A stretch of DNA of 64,000 nucleotides from Archilochus colubris (lineage: Eukaryota > Chordata > Aves > Apodiformes > Trochilidae): the NCBI GenBank assembly GCA_023079485.1, contig CM041084.1:13824609-13888608 (forward strand), in the 5' to 3' direction. Positions 12,423 to 26,885 of the stretch are shown one piece after another. The notes under the pieces were generated by a model. It did not search any database. It was not told the origin of the DNA and saw only the letters and a program-made list of their open reading frames with translations. The translations under genes and the position numbers were made by a program. How positions within the stretch are numbered: position 1 is the stretch's first letter; each line of letters starts with the position of its first letter.

Positions 12423-15400
12423 TTTGTTTCTTACTTAGACTAACTATTTAAAATAATGCAGCTTTAGTTTTGCTGCTGCTGTATTTTAAAGCCACATAAG
12501 AGCTTTCACAAGACCTGCTACCTCTAAATCTGCTATCAGTGCAAACTTGCAAATTAAAATATTTTCTAAGGTGACCTGTGTAAAATCTTTTCTAATGAAA
12601 CTTCCACCCCCTTACCAGCACATAAGAAAGGAGAGAAAAAAATTCTTCTGTGAATCCAAAAATCAGAGAAATGTGTTTTTCATTCTCACTTATTTTGAGA
12701 TGGAGTCTGCATGTCAAAGGATATTCCAGTTTCCCTGAGATTTGTAACATTGTTTTTGGCAGTGTTTTTTTACTGGCTATGGGTGCAGGACATGGAAACA
12801 AATCACTTACTAATTTTTGTAAGAGAGCACAGGAATGAGACATGAGAATATTGAGCTTTGGAAAAACACTTCAGACATGTTCCACTTCATAAAAATAATA
12901 ATTTGGGGAGATATGTAAATTGAAGTTGCTATGTAAATAATAGTTGCTGAGGTAGTTTTTTTTAAACAATTCTTCTCACATTCTCTCATAAGTGTAGAGA
13001 TTATGAGATGTCATGGTGAAAATATATTTTTTCTATTTTTCCTCTACAGTGATTCAAGATGTGGTACTGGACAAGGTCTAGTCAAGTCCTGTCTGATATA
13101 TTTAAAAAATATAATTTATGTGGTCTTTATAATATTCCGAGTTATAAATTTGATTCAGGTGTCTTATAGATCATAAGAGTTCAGCACTGTCTGTAAAATT
13201 TCAGTCTTAAGTAGGAGCACTAATATCTTCTGTTGCACTTTAGGAAGCCAAGAACTTTAGGATAAGTCCTCTAATATTCCATGAACTGTGCTGTTAGTGA
13301 TAAAGCAGCTATAGCTTATCTGAGGATTGTAATGGCTGTATTATAATTACTAACTTACTGAACTTACTGTGGCTGGGTTGAACAGAACTGAAAACCTGTC
13401 AGGTTTTCCCGACTGCTCTTTAGGAGTCTAACAGTAAGATAAAGCACCTTAAAATCAAGCTTTTGGGGTTTTTTTCTTTCATTTTTTCTTTTTTTTCCTG
13501 ATTCTTAGACACAGCAGCAAGTATTTGACTAACCAGAAAGACACCTAATGATACATTTAAAACAGGCAAATAGATACTCCCCCACACCACAGTTGGTAAC
13601 CAGCTACTAGCACAAACTTTTTTAATGGTTAGAAGAAAGCTGGCTCTGTTTCTGGCCATACTTTAGATTGCTCTCACTCATTTACTGTGACCCAGCAAGG
13701 TTTTAGAAGGAAATACTGAGAGGTGGTGTGTATGCTAATTTGTGGCTCCTGAAGAAAGATACTGACTGACTCATAAGCTATATTTTCTATTGGTGAGGTT
13801 TGCTGGTTTTGTGTTGTTTTATTTTTCCCTTTTCTTTCAATTTCAGTGTCTGAGATTCACATAATCTCTTCTTTAGCTCTGATGTTTTTCATTGTAATTT
13901 TTTTGTCCCTTCAGACTGTTTCATTTTTCCAGCTTCAAGATTAGGCTACTTTATACATAGTATTCAAGGAACACAGAATAATGGACCTGAAATAGCACTA
14001 GGAGCAGAATTTTAAACATGATTTTGTTTCTAGACTTGAGCTAGAGGAGTGCAGATGCAGGATGGGCTCAGCTCAACTGACTGATGACAGTGCTGTAGCT
14101 GGACTTGCAGTATCTGGGAATGACTGATTTGATACATGGTATTATATATGGTACTCTGTGATATATGGCATGCCTGTGACATTTGTTTCTTTCACATATG
14201 GGAACAGCTGCTCCTTACACATCTAACTGCAGAATTCAGATGTTACTCAACAGTGCTGCTTTCAGGAATTTATATCCAGTTGGAAAAAAAAAAAATAGGG
14301 GAAGAAACAGTCCAAGAAGGCTTGTGAGAGAGCAGAAAACAGTGCAAAAATGTGAGGAGGGGTAGAATCAGGAGCTCTCCAAAATTGTATTTCAGCAACA
14401 GCTAAATCTCATGGTCATCTTACTTTCTACTTCAAGAGTTAAATAAGTGATTAAAGCTAAATTAATCTAATGATCAGAGATCTGTTGTGATAGATGTAAA
14501 TATCAACTCTTCTGGACAGTTTTGTAATGCAAAAGAAGGACTAAATTCCATTTTGCTTACACATAGTGATGATGTTCTTTGTTGCAATGTGGTTCCCAGC
14601 AGGATAACTGTTCCAGTTGCCCATCTGAGTGATCCTCCACTGCTGGGGTCACTGACCCTTGGATCAGACATGAAAATAAGAGAAGGAAATTTCAGGCATG
14701 GTAGTGTTTATTTCAGAGATAGGAGGACCTACACTGCCTGTGTACCTGATCCATCCACATTTGTTGCTACATATTCTTTATATACACACACCAGACATAC
14801 CTACCATCCTGAAGTACTGCAGATAGTTAATTTCAAGGTAGTCTAAAAGTTCCATCGAAATGTAAGTAAGGTAGTAACTTAAAGATTCTTAAAATCAAAA
14901 TAGGCAAGGATTTTCAGTCAATTACTCCAAAATCCAAGAAAGTAGGTTTGAGATAATGTGCTGGGGGGAATATATCTTCACTTTGGAAAAACAAAGGATG
15001 AATGAAGGTCAGGTGATAAAGAAAGTTAGAGGGAAATGCATGATAGATTCCACCAGGTTGGAGGAAATTATTCTAATGCCTCCTTTAATTTCAATATCAC
15101 TTAGTTTCAAATTGGTGTTTGTGCTTTACCTGCTTGTATTCATATCTCTCCTGCATTTTTTTCATTTCTTTACATCTTATTTTGTATTTTGCTGCCTTCT
15201 TTAATAGCCTTCTTTAATATAACTCCTTTTAAAAATGAGCATGTTGTTCTTTATGTATTAGGGCACTTAGAGTAATCACCTTATCACCTTTATCTCTCCT
15301 GCCCTCCTCCCTCTTTTTTTAAGTACAGCCCTCCTGGGTTGTAGCTCATTAAAGGGTTTTGAAATTCTCATGCATTTCTTCTGCATGTGGGATTTGAGGA

Positions 15401-15930
15401 GAGGGGAACTTCACAGAGACAGTAAGTACTATCATATATTCTAATTGGCAGATGGGCTGTGATTATTGAAGGAGAAAGAAGATTAAGGCTGTCTGATTGC
15501 TTAAATGTGTTTCTTGAATTTTGAGGTGGTGGGCAGCTTCATTTTTTTTCTCTTTTTATATGTAGTCTCTGTTATCTTTCTCTGGTTTTGTAGAACCCAT
15601 ATGTAGGAAAAATATGCATGTAAAATTATATGCAGAATTATAGATCTAGAAGAGAGACTATGTTACTTTTCCAATGTGGGATCTGCTAGGTATGGCATTC
15701 CTGCAAAATGTTTCATCCTGGATTTTTTTCAGTTTGCAGTCACATAGATTCTACAGCTTTCCATGGCAGCCCTTTCCTCTACTTTACATTAGAAGAGTCT
15801 CATGGCCCCAGTATCTTATCTTAATTATTCTTGCTGCAGTTTAAATACTTAGTACTTGCATTAGAGGTCGAAAACATTATTATTTTCCTCTGTATGTATA
15901 CAGAGATTGCTGTCACAGCCTCACTCTGTC

Positions 15931-16086
15931 TTTCTCTTCTCTTCTCTTCTCTTCTCTTCTCTTCTCTTCTCTTCTCTTCTCTTCTCTTCTCTTCTCTTCT
16001 CTTCTCTTCTCTTCTCTTCTCTTCTCTTCTCTTCTCTTCTCTTCTCTTCTCTTCTCTTCTCTTCTCTTCTCTCTCTTCTCTTCTCT
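15931..16086. repeat. (TCTTC)n pentanucleotide microsatellite
   Basis: About 28 uninterrupted TCTTC units, then a slightly broken end (CTCTCTTCTCTTCTCTG). It is pure pyrimidine on the + strand, so the pre-mRNA carries a long UCUU-containing tract. It lies at the 3' side of a decayed CR1 copy read on the minus strand, and probably expanded inside or at the edge of it. Open frames of repeated Leu/Phe/Ser or Arg/Glu here are artefacts of the repeat. Confidence 0.98.
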
Positions 16087-16408
16087 GTAACACCTTGACA
16101 TTGCTGACATGTGAGTATCTGTTATCCATTAAAATTTCCAGGTCCATTCCTGAAAAAGCAACTCACAGATTTTTCCCATACTTTTAATTGGCATGCTTAA
16201 TTTTTCCACCTATGTAATTTACTTTCCAGTCACTGTTATTGAAGTTCCTTTTATTTTTGAAGTCTACTCTGTCTGTTTTTCAAGAATATTTGAAATGTCA
16301 ATCACTTCCACCAAAGTTCCTTCACTTGGGTTTTCTATAGATTCAATAGTGTCCTAATTAATAATGAAGAACCTAAGTAAATTTAGAGAGAGATCCATGT
16401 TGCAATGT

Positions 16409-16473
16409 CTCCATCCATCCATCCATCCATCCATCCATCCATCCATCCATCCATCCATCCATCCATCCATCCA
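16409..16473. repeat. (ATCC)n tetranucleotide microsatellite
   Basis: About 16 uninterrupted units of CCAT/ATCC. It lies inside the decayed CR1 fragment and so arose after that insertion. It is likely polymorphic in length. Confidence 0.98.
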
Positions 16474-16729
16474 GTGTGACTGAATTGCTTACAGGTAGCT
16501 TCTAGATACTCTGTAGAAACTGCCTGGTTCAACCTTTTGCATCCATCCCTGGGACATACTTATTGTCTTCTGTTCATAAGGCCATTTATTGGGTTGTAGA
16601 AGGAAACCAGACTGACTTGCCCACATCTGTTCTTCATAAACTTATGGTGGCTGCTGCTCATCCCATTATCTTCTCTGTGCTTACTGATAGTTTGTTTCAA
16701 AGAGGACTGAAGTGAAAGTTGGATGTGTG

Positions 16730-16759
16730 ACTTTTTCTAGCTTTTTCTAGCTTTTTCTT
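16730..16759. repeat. Short tandem triplication, unit CTTTTTCTAG
   Basis: The ten-base unit CTTTTTCTAG occurs about two and a half times in a row, ending CTTTTTCTTC. It is a small slippage product within the decayed CR1 segment. Confidence 0.8.
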
Positions 16760-19700
16760 CAGCTGTCCTTAGGAGGTTCTCCTGGTTATCAAAAAAGGTC
16801 TGAGACTGCCTCCGACAGTTGTGTGTCAGATGAAGTTCAACTAGCTTAACCAGTTTCTACCTCCTTCTTTTGCTGTTAGATTGGAGATCTTTTAATGCTA
16901 TTGGGGGCAGTATCAATTGTTCTGGCCACCTGTTTGCAATCAACCATTTTAGTGAAGACAGATGCAAAGACAAAAAACCATTAAGCCTTAGGTCTCCTCA
17001 GCATCATCTGTCAATATCATTCCCTCACTACTGAGCAGTGGAGCAACCTTTTCTTTTCTCTTCTGTTTACTGCTAATGCAATTACACAATGATTTATTGT
17101 TATCTTTAAAGCTCCCTGCTACTTTTATTTTGCATTGCACCTTGGCCTTTCTGATTTTGTCCCTTATTTTGTATGCTTATACTTTTCCACAGCAAAATGA
17201 CCGCATTTTATGTGTTTATTCATGTGTCTGAGATCAGAGGATGGTTATATTTTAAGCAGCTGGCCACACATGTATGAGATAAAGCAGAACTATTAATTTT
17301 CTTCCTAAAATTTTAGTCTCCAGCCTTTCAACTTCAAAGTTGTATTAATGTAGCAGCCTTTTTGGACTTCTTTAAAAAATATGCTAAGGTTTAAATGAAA
17401 TGAGGGGCAGGAGGGTAGGGCAAATGAGGAAGAGGAGTTGTACTTCCTGTTTACATGATACTGCTGGTGCTGCCCCTAATTATCCACAGCCCACAATTAT
17501 CCTTGAGAATGATTTTCCCAGGAAAGCAGATGGCTTTGCTGAGAGGTGGTTATAACTGTGATAACTGGCTAGCTCTAATCATGATAAGAAAAGCTAAGTG
17601 TCATATGCCAGTTCAGAGGGGATTGGCAATAATGCCTATAATCAAGGTACCCTCATTAGAAGAGTAGTTGTCAGAAAAAATTCTGCCTGGAAAAGAAAAA
17701 CACAAGAGACGACAGACTCCTGTTTTGACTTGATTGCCAAAAATCAGGAAAAAGGGCCATCAAACCCTAAAGGCAGTAGACGAGAGGGGAAGGAGGAACA
17801 GAAAGACCTGGCTTAGATGCTGGCGTGCAGTGCCTACAAGGTATTTTTTCAATGGCAAATGAGGAGGGCACAAATTTGACAAGACTTGGCTACTAGCCAA
17901 GACACCTCCTGACCTCTTTATTAGAAACAATATCAGGCAAAAACTGGACCGAGTGTGTTCACCCCATCTAACTTAAACAAGCTGACTGGCTTTATAAATC
18001 TGTCAATGTTTTCTTCTGTTTTCAATCCATCACACTGACATGTGCCAGTCTAAAGGCACAAGAACTGAGAACTGGCTGTGGTGAATGGCTTGTCATTTAG
18101 CTTACACAGTGCTGTTTCTATCTTTAGTAAACATTGTTAGCCATCTCATGTTTGTAGATCTGTAAGTATTCAATACTGATTTTGTAAATGAGTGAGCCTC
18201 AGTGGAAAAAGCAAGGTTGTGGATTATCACTTGGGCAATAGCTGAATCCTGGCAGTATCAGGAAGATTAATTGAATTGACCAAGCAATTGCACACCAGAA
18301 GCAGCAGCCAACTTTGTTTCTGCTTTTAGGGTAGAACACTGCTGCCATCACAGCAGTGAATGTAAGGTACTAGCCATGAATATCCTTCCTATGCAGTGTT
18401 CATCAATCAGAATAAATACGTAGAAGATTTTTTGCAAGGATCTAAATCATTAATATGAAAAAAAAAATCCCATGAAAGAGATAAATCTCCCAAGGGATTG
18501 AGAATATATTCTTAAATTCACTCCTAGCCCTCCATGAAATTAGGGTTGGTTTCTCTTCTTTTGCCAACTTTGCTTGCTGGTTTCTACTACTTACAGATCT
18601 GAGAACACCACAGATTTGAGTTTTCTGTTGCTGGAAAAAGTTAAGTTCAAACAGAACTGCTGTAAACATTTGGTTCAGGGTAGGATTTAGTTGTAAACAA
18701 ATATGATTAGTTTGGTATCTACATTTAAGCTACATGGCAAAATGCCCTTTGTGGTCAAAGTTATACTTGGCACAGTTGATGTAGAGCCTGGAGAAGATTT
18801 TGGCTTCACCTAAATAGCCAAGTGTCTGCTGTGCAGTAGAACTGCTCTCTAGACCCTGCTGGCAGCAGCCTGATATGACTGAATCTTGACCAACCGTTCT
18901 GGAAGCTGAAAACACGTGTCAGCACCTAAATTTAGGTGTCTATAATGGTAGTCACCTTCATTTGAAAGCTGAAGGCCACTCAGAGAGTCTGAAAGAAAGG
19001 AATGAGCTGACTGCTGTTGGCTGGAGGCAGCAGAGCATAAGCTTTCCCCTTACTTTTGTGACCAGCATTGCATGTGCAGAGGAATCGCTGTACAATGGCT
19101 ATGTCAATCATTACTGGATTAGCTTGCAATGAAAAGCTCTTCTTACAATTATAGGAAGTTCTGCAGCTAGCAATATTGTCATTTGAAGGAGTTATCATTA
19201 GCTTTTGAATTGAATAGCACACAAATGTATGAGGATAGTTTATAGTTTACTCAACATTATAATTTGAGTCTCAAAAGCACAACTGTATGTTGTTGACATT
19301 TTCAGTATTAACACTTCAGCAAAAAGGGTTTAGAAACTTCTTGGGATGGCTTTTGTGTTTTGAAAAGTTCAGTTTCATTTAAACACTGCAGAATTCTTTG
19401 AAGATTAGAAGTCCTGTAAGAGCTAAGCATTATTATTATTAAAACCACACAAAATATGCAGGAAGGCCATAAATCCTCAAAATTAGCTGATCTGAAATTT
19501 CAGACATATGCATTTTCATTGTGCCGTGGCATGAAGGAACACAATTCAGTGAAGACAGCTTAACACAAATACCCACATTGTGAAAGCAAATCTGGTCAAA
19601 CACTTCTCCAGATACTGGATTTCAATAGCAGGAGAATTGCTGATTGGAGCTGAAGTACAGAGTGAATTCCAGGTTCTCAGCTGTGCTGGACAGTGTGTTT

Positions 19701-21005
19701 ACAAAATCATTTTAATCTTTCCCACAACAGCCTGCACTGGTGTTTCCCAGATGTATACTTAATGCAGTATATGCTAACAAAAGATTTAAGCAGTACCACA
19801 CATATACACACACAGGCACTAAGAGGGGGATCAACATAAAAAATAACACTGCCTTGAGTCCAGGTTCTTATATAAAACATATTCAGAGTTAAAACCTATT
19901 ACAATTTCAAAAGAGATGCAATATTCAGCAGATGTCTGCTATTCTTTTAAAGAATACAGCTATGATTTTTTCCCTGGTCATTTGATGCTCTAGGTTTGGA
20001 ACCATAATGTTAAATATAATGTGTCCTGAAGGCAAAAAACAAACTCATTTTGAACAAAATAAAAAAATACGTTAAGTAATCAGAATACTTATAATTTTGT
20101 AATGTGAAAGTGATAGGATTTGTACAGTGGTTTAAACTTAAAGCACAAAGAGAAAAATATTTTAAAATATCAAGCATTTTGGGTGTCAGGATAGTCTGGA
20201 CATCTGACAAGTTCCACTTTAGGGCTTTCCTTTGTTAAATGTTACTGCAAATGGTTACGGGATACTTAGCAGGAAGATTTATAATGCATTTAGACTCTGC
20301 TTTTTAATACTACATATGTGTATTAGCACATTGTATTAGCAGTTCTAGAAAATACTCTAAAGATTTTCCTGGTGGATAGGAATGTAATTACTTGTGTAAC
20401 ACTTCAACAATGAGTTCTCTCCTGTTTGGATAGGAATAAGTATTCTACCATGCATGGGAAGATTTTGATGTTCTTGCTGCAAGTGGTTCTTCATCCAAAT
20501 GTATAAAATGCCAACAAGGAGATATAGGAGGAAATTTGGTAGAAATGAAATGGGGGACACTCAGGTCTGCACCTGTGGAGAGTGATGTGGTATTCATGGT
20601 CAAAAGTTAGACAGATTCACAGGTGTGTCTCATAGGAACCAGTGTAACAGTGAGGTCAGTGCCACCAGTTATCACTGTGTAATTCTGTTTTATAAGCACT
20701 TCAGGTAACAATGTTTTCTTCTGTGTTAATTATTCGATGCCATGTTATTGCTATACTGTCAGATTTCATACAGTGAAATATATGAAAACTTTTTGCTCAA
20801 ATTGGTATCTGGTGGTGGTCCAGTATGTGACGATACATTCACCAGTAAGTTAAAATTTATTCAACCAGCGGTTAGGAAATGTCTAATTTCCTTTGCTTTT
20901 CCCATTCAAAGGGCAAATATCAATAGGTAAATGCATTCCTCCACAGGGTAATTAATACAGGGCTAAAAATTGGAAGTGAAATATTCACAGAGAGGAACCA
21001 ACCAT

Positions 21006-21410
21006 CAGAATCACAGAATCATCTGGATTGTGAAGGGCCTCTGAGATCATCAAGTCCAACCCTTAAACCACTACCACTGTGGTTACCAGACCATGGCACT
21101 GTGTGCCACATTCCATCTCAAAAACTTCCAGGGACAGAGAATCCACCCTCTCCCTGGGTAACCCCTTCCAATGCCAGATCACCCTCTTTGCAAAGAATTT
21201 CCTCCTAATATCTAACCAAAACCTCCCCTGGCAGAGCTTAAGTCCATGCCCTCTTGTCTTACTGGGAGTTGCGTGGGAGAAGAGACCGATCCCCCCCTGG
21301 CTCCAACCTCCTTTCAGGGAATTTTGGAGAGTGATGAGGTCTCCCCTGAGCCTCCTCTTCTCCAGACTAAACCCAGTTCCCTCAGCTGTGTGGCAGGTCA
21401 TTTTCAGGTC
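21006..21410 (-). mobile_element. CR1 LINE, 5'-truncated 3' end
   Basis: The left edge, CAGAATCACAGAATCAT, is the complement of the eight-base ATTCTGTG-type repeat that ends CR1 elements. It is followed by the typical 3' end in reverse: GATCATCAAGTCCAACCC, CAAAGAATTTCCTCCTAAT, and GATGAGGTCTCCCCTGAGCC. On the minus strand a remaining piece of the ORF2 end reads [13 protein letters not shown] near 21330-21370, typical of the CR1 C-terminus. The copy is truncated at its 5' side (right) and frameshifted. It appears moderately young because long stretches still read like the consensus. Subfamily not assigned. Confidence 0.9.
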
Positions 21411-23300
21411 TCTTTTTCCTTCTGAATAAATACCTTTCAAGTGATTAGGGTTGTAACATTTCAGAACTGCAGTTTTGGAGTATAGGACAATGTAAACAAT
21501 TTTTATTTTAAACATAGGGATGCAAAAACACAGTTTAAATTTGAAATGGATTTTGTATTTAAACATGAGTCTGTCTTAATGGTAAATTTAACAAAACTCA
21601 AAAAAACAATTCCAGTTTGATGTTGCTGAAATTGCAGAGAACTGTGCTGTCAAGTGAATACTGTTAGTTTTTTTTTTTCCATATTCCCCATTGTAATAAA
21701 AAGCAATTAGTAAAAAAAAAATTATTATTTTTTTAAAATTTGGTTAAGTTAAATTTTCTCAGATTTCTTCTATTTGCCTTTTTTTTTTCTTGTATATTGT
21801 TTTTTTCTTTCCACTGTGACTGAATATGAATGAGAGTTGTGGTTTACAAATCAGGAGTAGTGGACATGAAAAGAAGAATTAGGCTGAGTTATAACTTAAG
21901 GCATGTAAATGAATCACAGAACTGTCAATGCCCATAGCACTGGCTATTGAAGCAAGTTCAATTGGTTAGCTGTGCTCAGTACTTGTGGGATTTTGAGGAA
22001 AACTTGTGTCTATCTGTGCCATCCTCTTTTGTTACAGTGATCTTGGTTAGCATAGAAAGAACAATTTGCTTAGGACTCATTCTGCTGAAGACACTTAAAT
22101 TTAGTTATTAACTTATCAGCTCAGGGCTGAATTCACATGCTTGTCACACTCATTTGGTCATTTCAGTTATCACAGTGTCTTAGATGTCACCATGGGTTTG
22201 GCAAATGTGACAAGGACCTACAGGAGTCCTTCTTGCGCAGCAGCTGGGTTCTCTGGGGATGTCAGGTGGCCATAGCTTAGTATGTCTGAGCAGCTGAATC
22301 AAGGATGAGTATCCAAAGTCCCAAACAAGACCTAAACAACAGCGTTAAAAGCATCTGTAGAGTGACTCTTTTCATGCTAGGACACACCGACTGGTGTGAC
22401 AGCTGCTTTGCTCTAGACTCTGCTGACTTAACAGCTCCCCAGAGCCTGCACACTTAGCTGGCATGTACTGTGGGCATCTAAACTGTGATGTCTGTAACTG
22501 CACCCTGAATCCTGCTCTTTGTGTTTGCCCTTTCTTCTTGCAAAAACAAATCTTGAATGAGGCTAAGTTTAAAATTTCCAAAACTGCCAGTGTTACCCAA
22601 CTTTAAGACTTCTATTTTCAAAAGAGACAAGGTTTACTTGCAAGACCAGCCTACTTTGAGTATTCTACTCTTATTAAAAGTTGGTGAACAAACTGTCTTT
22701 GGAAATGGCATGTAACTGGGTTGCTCAGAGCTTTAGTCTGAATGGATGGATGCTGTCACAGTGTGTAGCCATGGATGCATTAGATGAAAAAGGAATGCAT
22801 TTTACTAATGGAAGGGAGGAGACAGCTGAGTGCTTCATTTTGCAATGATGACAGAGCATTAAATTGGTCTGGGGAGACAATGCTGGGGGAAGGTAGTTTT
22901 TTTAGTTCACTGTACACGTGTGTGTGATACATCAAATTTTCAAAAATGGCAAAGAAACTTTGAAGCCCAGATCAAATTTTAGTAATAGCTTTGTGTGCTT
23001 CTGAAAGTATGACCTGTGTGCAACTTGTGTTGGTCAGATTCCAAAATGTCATCTGTTTTTATCTCGTGTTTTATCATACAACTGAACAAGTGCATCTAGA
23101 TACAAAATCTCAGTACAGCATTGCCTTCCATTTGTAACTTGAACATAAGGTACATGGTGTTACCTTCTGAGAAGAAACTGCCTACTTTTGAGAGGTGACA
23201 GATTCAGTGTATTTACATTTTAAGCAAAACATGCACATTTTAAACAATTCATACAAGAATCTACCGCTGTTTACTGCATGCACACGTACATAAATATATA

Positions 23301-23530
23301 TCATAGATTTATGAAATCATTTAGGTTGGAAAAGATGTTTATGATCATCTAGTTCAACATTCAACCTAACACTACCAAGTCTAGCACTAAACCATGTCCC
23401 TAAGCACCACATCACATCTTTCAAATTGAGATGGTGACTCAATCACTTCCCTGCTCAGCCTCTTCCAGTGCTTGACTGCCCTTTCAGTTAAGAACTTTTT
23501 TCTCGTTTTTTCCTAATATACAACCTAAAT
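23301..23530 (-). mobile_element. CR1 LINE, short older 3' end
   Basis: Starts with TCATAGATTTATGAAATCAT, a decayed terminal repeat, then TTAGGTTGGAAAAGA, CACTAAACCATGTCCCTAAG, GGTGACTCAATCACTTCCCT and TCCTAATATACAACCTAAA, the reverse order of a CR1 3' end. It is a different and more decayed type than the copy at 21006 and lies about 500 bases before the second exon. It is 5'-truncated with no coding remnant worth naming. Confidence 0.88.
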
Positions 23531-24020
23531 ATATAGGTATTTTTACTGTCTGTAAATTCTGAAAAAAATATTATTTTTATGATATTGGGCCAAAATGTAC
23601 ATTAAAGTTCTTTTCTAAAAATGGTCAATAGAACTATTAAATATATTAAGTTTTGATGGAGTACAGTATGATATGAATGTTGTCAGTCCATTCTCAGGTT
23701 TGGTTTTACACAGGCATCCTAAGGTGCATAAAACAACAAGTAAACTCTCTTTATCAAAAACTATGGCTAGTCATTATATAACTTATTAATGAAAGAAAAG
23801 GCAGTGGCTAATCACACTTCTTCCTTAAAGACCAGTGTTGACTGGGGCATAGTTTTGATCTAGGCTTCAATATCCAAGGTAGAACTGAGACTCAATGACA
23901 AACTGAGACTGGAAACGCTTCAGTGGTTTTCACTAAGGTGGGCTACCTGAAGTGTCTCCTAACAACTGCTTTTGAGTGACTGAGGCGGGGGGGGAAAAAT
24001 TAGTTTCAGCCTTCTTTTAA

Positions 24021-24287
<267 letters not shown>

Positions 24288-26885
24288 TAGGCACCAGACA
24301 TCAATCAATTCAGTGTTTCAAAATTTGTGCTTGTAGTGCTTTTGTCATGGGAGATGACTGTGCATCAATTGGAAAGTCAGAACTGCATTTTTATTAATGG
24401 CTTTTTAAAAGCCTTTATGTAGAAAAGTATTGAGCTCCCACAAATCAAACTGTAACAGAATGGGACATGAAAGTTGTTTTCTGCAGAGCTGCTGCTTTTC
24501 TGCTCTTTCTTCACATGGTTTGGGATTTCGGAGTTGCAGTTTGATATCATTCAAATTAAATTCAAACTTAGGACATCATCTGGTTTATTTATCAGACTGT
24601 AATTGATATGGTTGTGCTTGAATAATTGAAATGGTTCCACCCTATTCATATCAGTTACAAAATATCTGGGAAGTTCTTGTTGGTAAAGCAAAAGTTAGTT
24701 AAAGCTTACCTGTATTCCAGTCCTAGTGTAGTCCTGGACTTCATTCTAACAGGCTGAGCTTTTAACTAAATATACACCAAGAGCATAAACTCTTAAGCTT
24801 GACTCATGAGTTGCTTTCTATTCTCAAGCTGTAGCTTATGAATTATACTCTTTTGTGTGGTTACATTATCTCAACTGTGTCATGGGGGTTTTTTTGTGCT
24901 GAAATTAGGCAAAATTCTGGTTTCTGTTGGAGTTTTGGGTTAACTTGAAAACCTGAAGCTAAAACATGCATGAAAGCTAACAAAGTAGAAATACTCGTTA
25001 GTTTTATACCCCATTTTTCCATGAGGAAAATACTGGACTAGTACTACTACAGCTATATCAGCAAAGCAGTGTCTTTGGTTACAGTATTTGAGATCATAGA
25101 GCTCTACATGACCCTTGACATTAATCTTGCATATTCTGTTTTGGGTGGTAACAGTCATTTACATTTGGTCTGAGGAGGGTAGGGGTTTGCAGAATAAAGC
25201 AAGTTGTCTAAAACTCTTTCTAAGTGAGGACTGAGATTGATGTATTTAATTGTCAGTGAAATCTACTTTGAAAATGTCCTTTCCCTTATGTTGGTAAAAA
25301 TATATCCTCTAACATGACAAATAAGGAGCTTTTAGATGCACAGACAAATACATATATTTTTACCAAAATTCAGTGGCACAGCAGCCTTTTTATTTTCTCA
25401 GTTGTATTATTCTGCTGCAATGCACTGTGTAAAAAGTCTTTTCTTATTAAATAAACAAACTTATGAATTGTGGATATGTATATTATTTCAGTGAAGGAAG
25501 GAAAATTATTTTAGAAGATGCCGGTTTCATATATGCCTTTGAAATTTTATATTGCATACTCTTATACTGACTGGCAGTGATCTGTCCAGGTGCCTGACAT
25601 TTCAGCACTTTTGTGCCTTTGGAAATCATGATAGCTTGGTCGGATATGGCTGCCACGTGGTGACTCTCACGGGTGTTTTTGTTAGACCAAAGACAGTTTT
25701 TCATGCCTGAGCTGAATGGCATCAATGTCACATCAACAAAAAAAATGTTCTTTGATGCAAACCTGGCACAGTGAAATAGAAGACCTGCATGACCTAGCTA
25801 ACACTGTGTGATTGGTGATAAAAGAGCTGGTAGAGAGTGAGTAAAATGCAAGATAACGGAGTACAGGGGGAATCTGATGTTAATCATAAGGGTAGGACTG
25901 AAGAGGTAGTTCTCCACATTCTGGCTGCTCTTGGCTCACAAAAGGCCCCATCTCTCACAGCTGGATCTCACTGTGACAAAAGGAAAGACCCAGTGTACAC
26001 AATGGGCTTGAGCAGAAGAGAGACTGTGAATTAAGCAAGAAAAGCACACACCACCACCCCCTCCCCTTCCCACTCCAGTCCTGTCATAAAATGAAAGAAA
26101 TAGGCAATTTGGTTGGAAAAATATTATTATTTGCAATAAATGTGTTTTGATCCACCCTTTTCAGGGGTCTGAGGCATGACAATCCCACATGAATCCCACA
26201 TGGCTCCAGGAAGCCTTTGGGGAACATTGCAGAAACTTGTGCAATCTCAGGCTCAAATTTAACTTTCCCAGAAGCCAGATCTGTACCTCAACCCCACCTC
26301 TGAGAGTGTGTGTTGCCTGCTTTGGGCATGGAGGAGATCCAACAGCTTTGAGGGAGCAACTTGGTGTCTTGAGGTGTGAGGGACATCCACGAGGCTGGCC
26401 CTATGTAATGTGCAGCAGGAGAGCCTGAATCATGGTTAAGCTGTCTTCCCAAGGCTGATCTGTGTTTTACAGCCTTTATCTTAGATGTATTCAGAAAATC
26501 TCATCTGAGCATCATTTTAATAAATGGTTGTGGCTCTGTAGGCCTGGGGTGCTTTTACCTGAGTTGTCTTGCCATCTGTAGGATGCCAGTGTTCTCACCC
26601 CATATGCACTGCAACTTGTTCTTTGCTGTCCCTTTCCATCAGTGATTCCTTGCCCTTCAGTTGACATCTCCTGTGATGCTCTTTTCCAGACCAAGCACCC
26701 ATATTCCTCTTCATAAGGCTCTTCTCCAAGGAGCAATCTTCTCTGCAGTCTTATTTATCCTCATAATGCAAGAAATTTGATGAGAAATATTAGGTTGCAT
26801 TTCTGCATCGTTAAAATATTGTTTAAGTTAGCATTCACCTGCTGTGAGTGCTATTTTCCCTCTACTTTCTCCTTTGTCCCTTCAT

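Larger units (their letters stand above)
16090..17190 (-). mobile_element. Decayed CR1 LINE fragment, reverse-transcriptase region
   Basis: Read on the minus strand, the segment follows the order of the avian CR1 ORF2. From right to left there is a part like the purine-rich region before the fingers (complement of GAAGACAGATGCAAAGA near 16957). Next comes a part like the helix and fingers region (complement of TTCATAAACTTATGGTGGC near 16634 and CATTATCTTCTCTGTGCTT near 16663). Last is a part like the C-terminal end (residues DNRYSHVSNVK near 16110). Frameshifts and stops are frequent, and an ATCC microsatellite interrupts it at 16409-16473. It is an old, non-functional insertion, opposite in strand to the host gene. 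The subfamily was not determined and the ends are approximate. Confidence 0.65.

Noticed and set aside
14565..14632. TGATGAT and CTGA boxes resembling a C/D snoRNA
   Set aside because: There is no terminal stem outside the boxes and no clear guide region; such boxes occur by chance.
15821..16187. Long open frames of repeated Arg/Glu or Leu/Ser/Phe
   Set aside because: They are translations of the TCTTC microsatellite, which has no stop in most frames. The outer part of the minus-strand frame is decayed CR1.
21063..21566. 167-codon open frame on the minus strand
   Set aside because: It contains the typical end of CR1 ORF2 and is explained by the truncated LINE copy; its extension beyond the element is chance.
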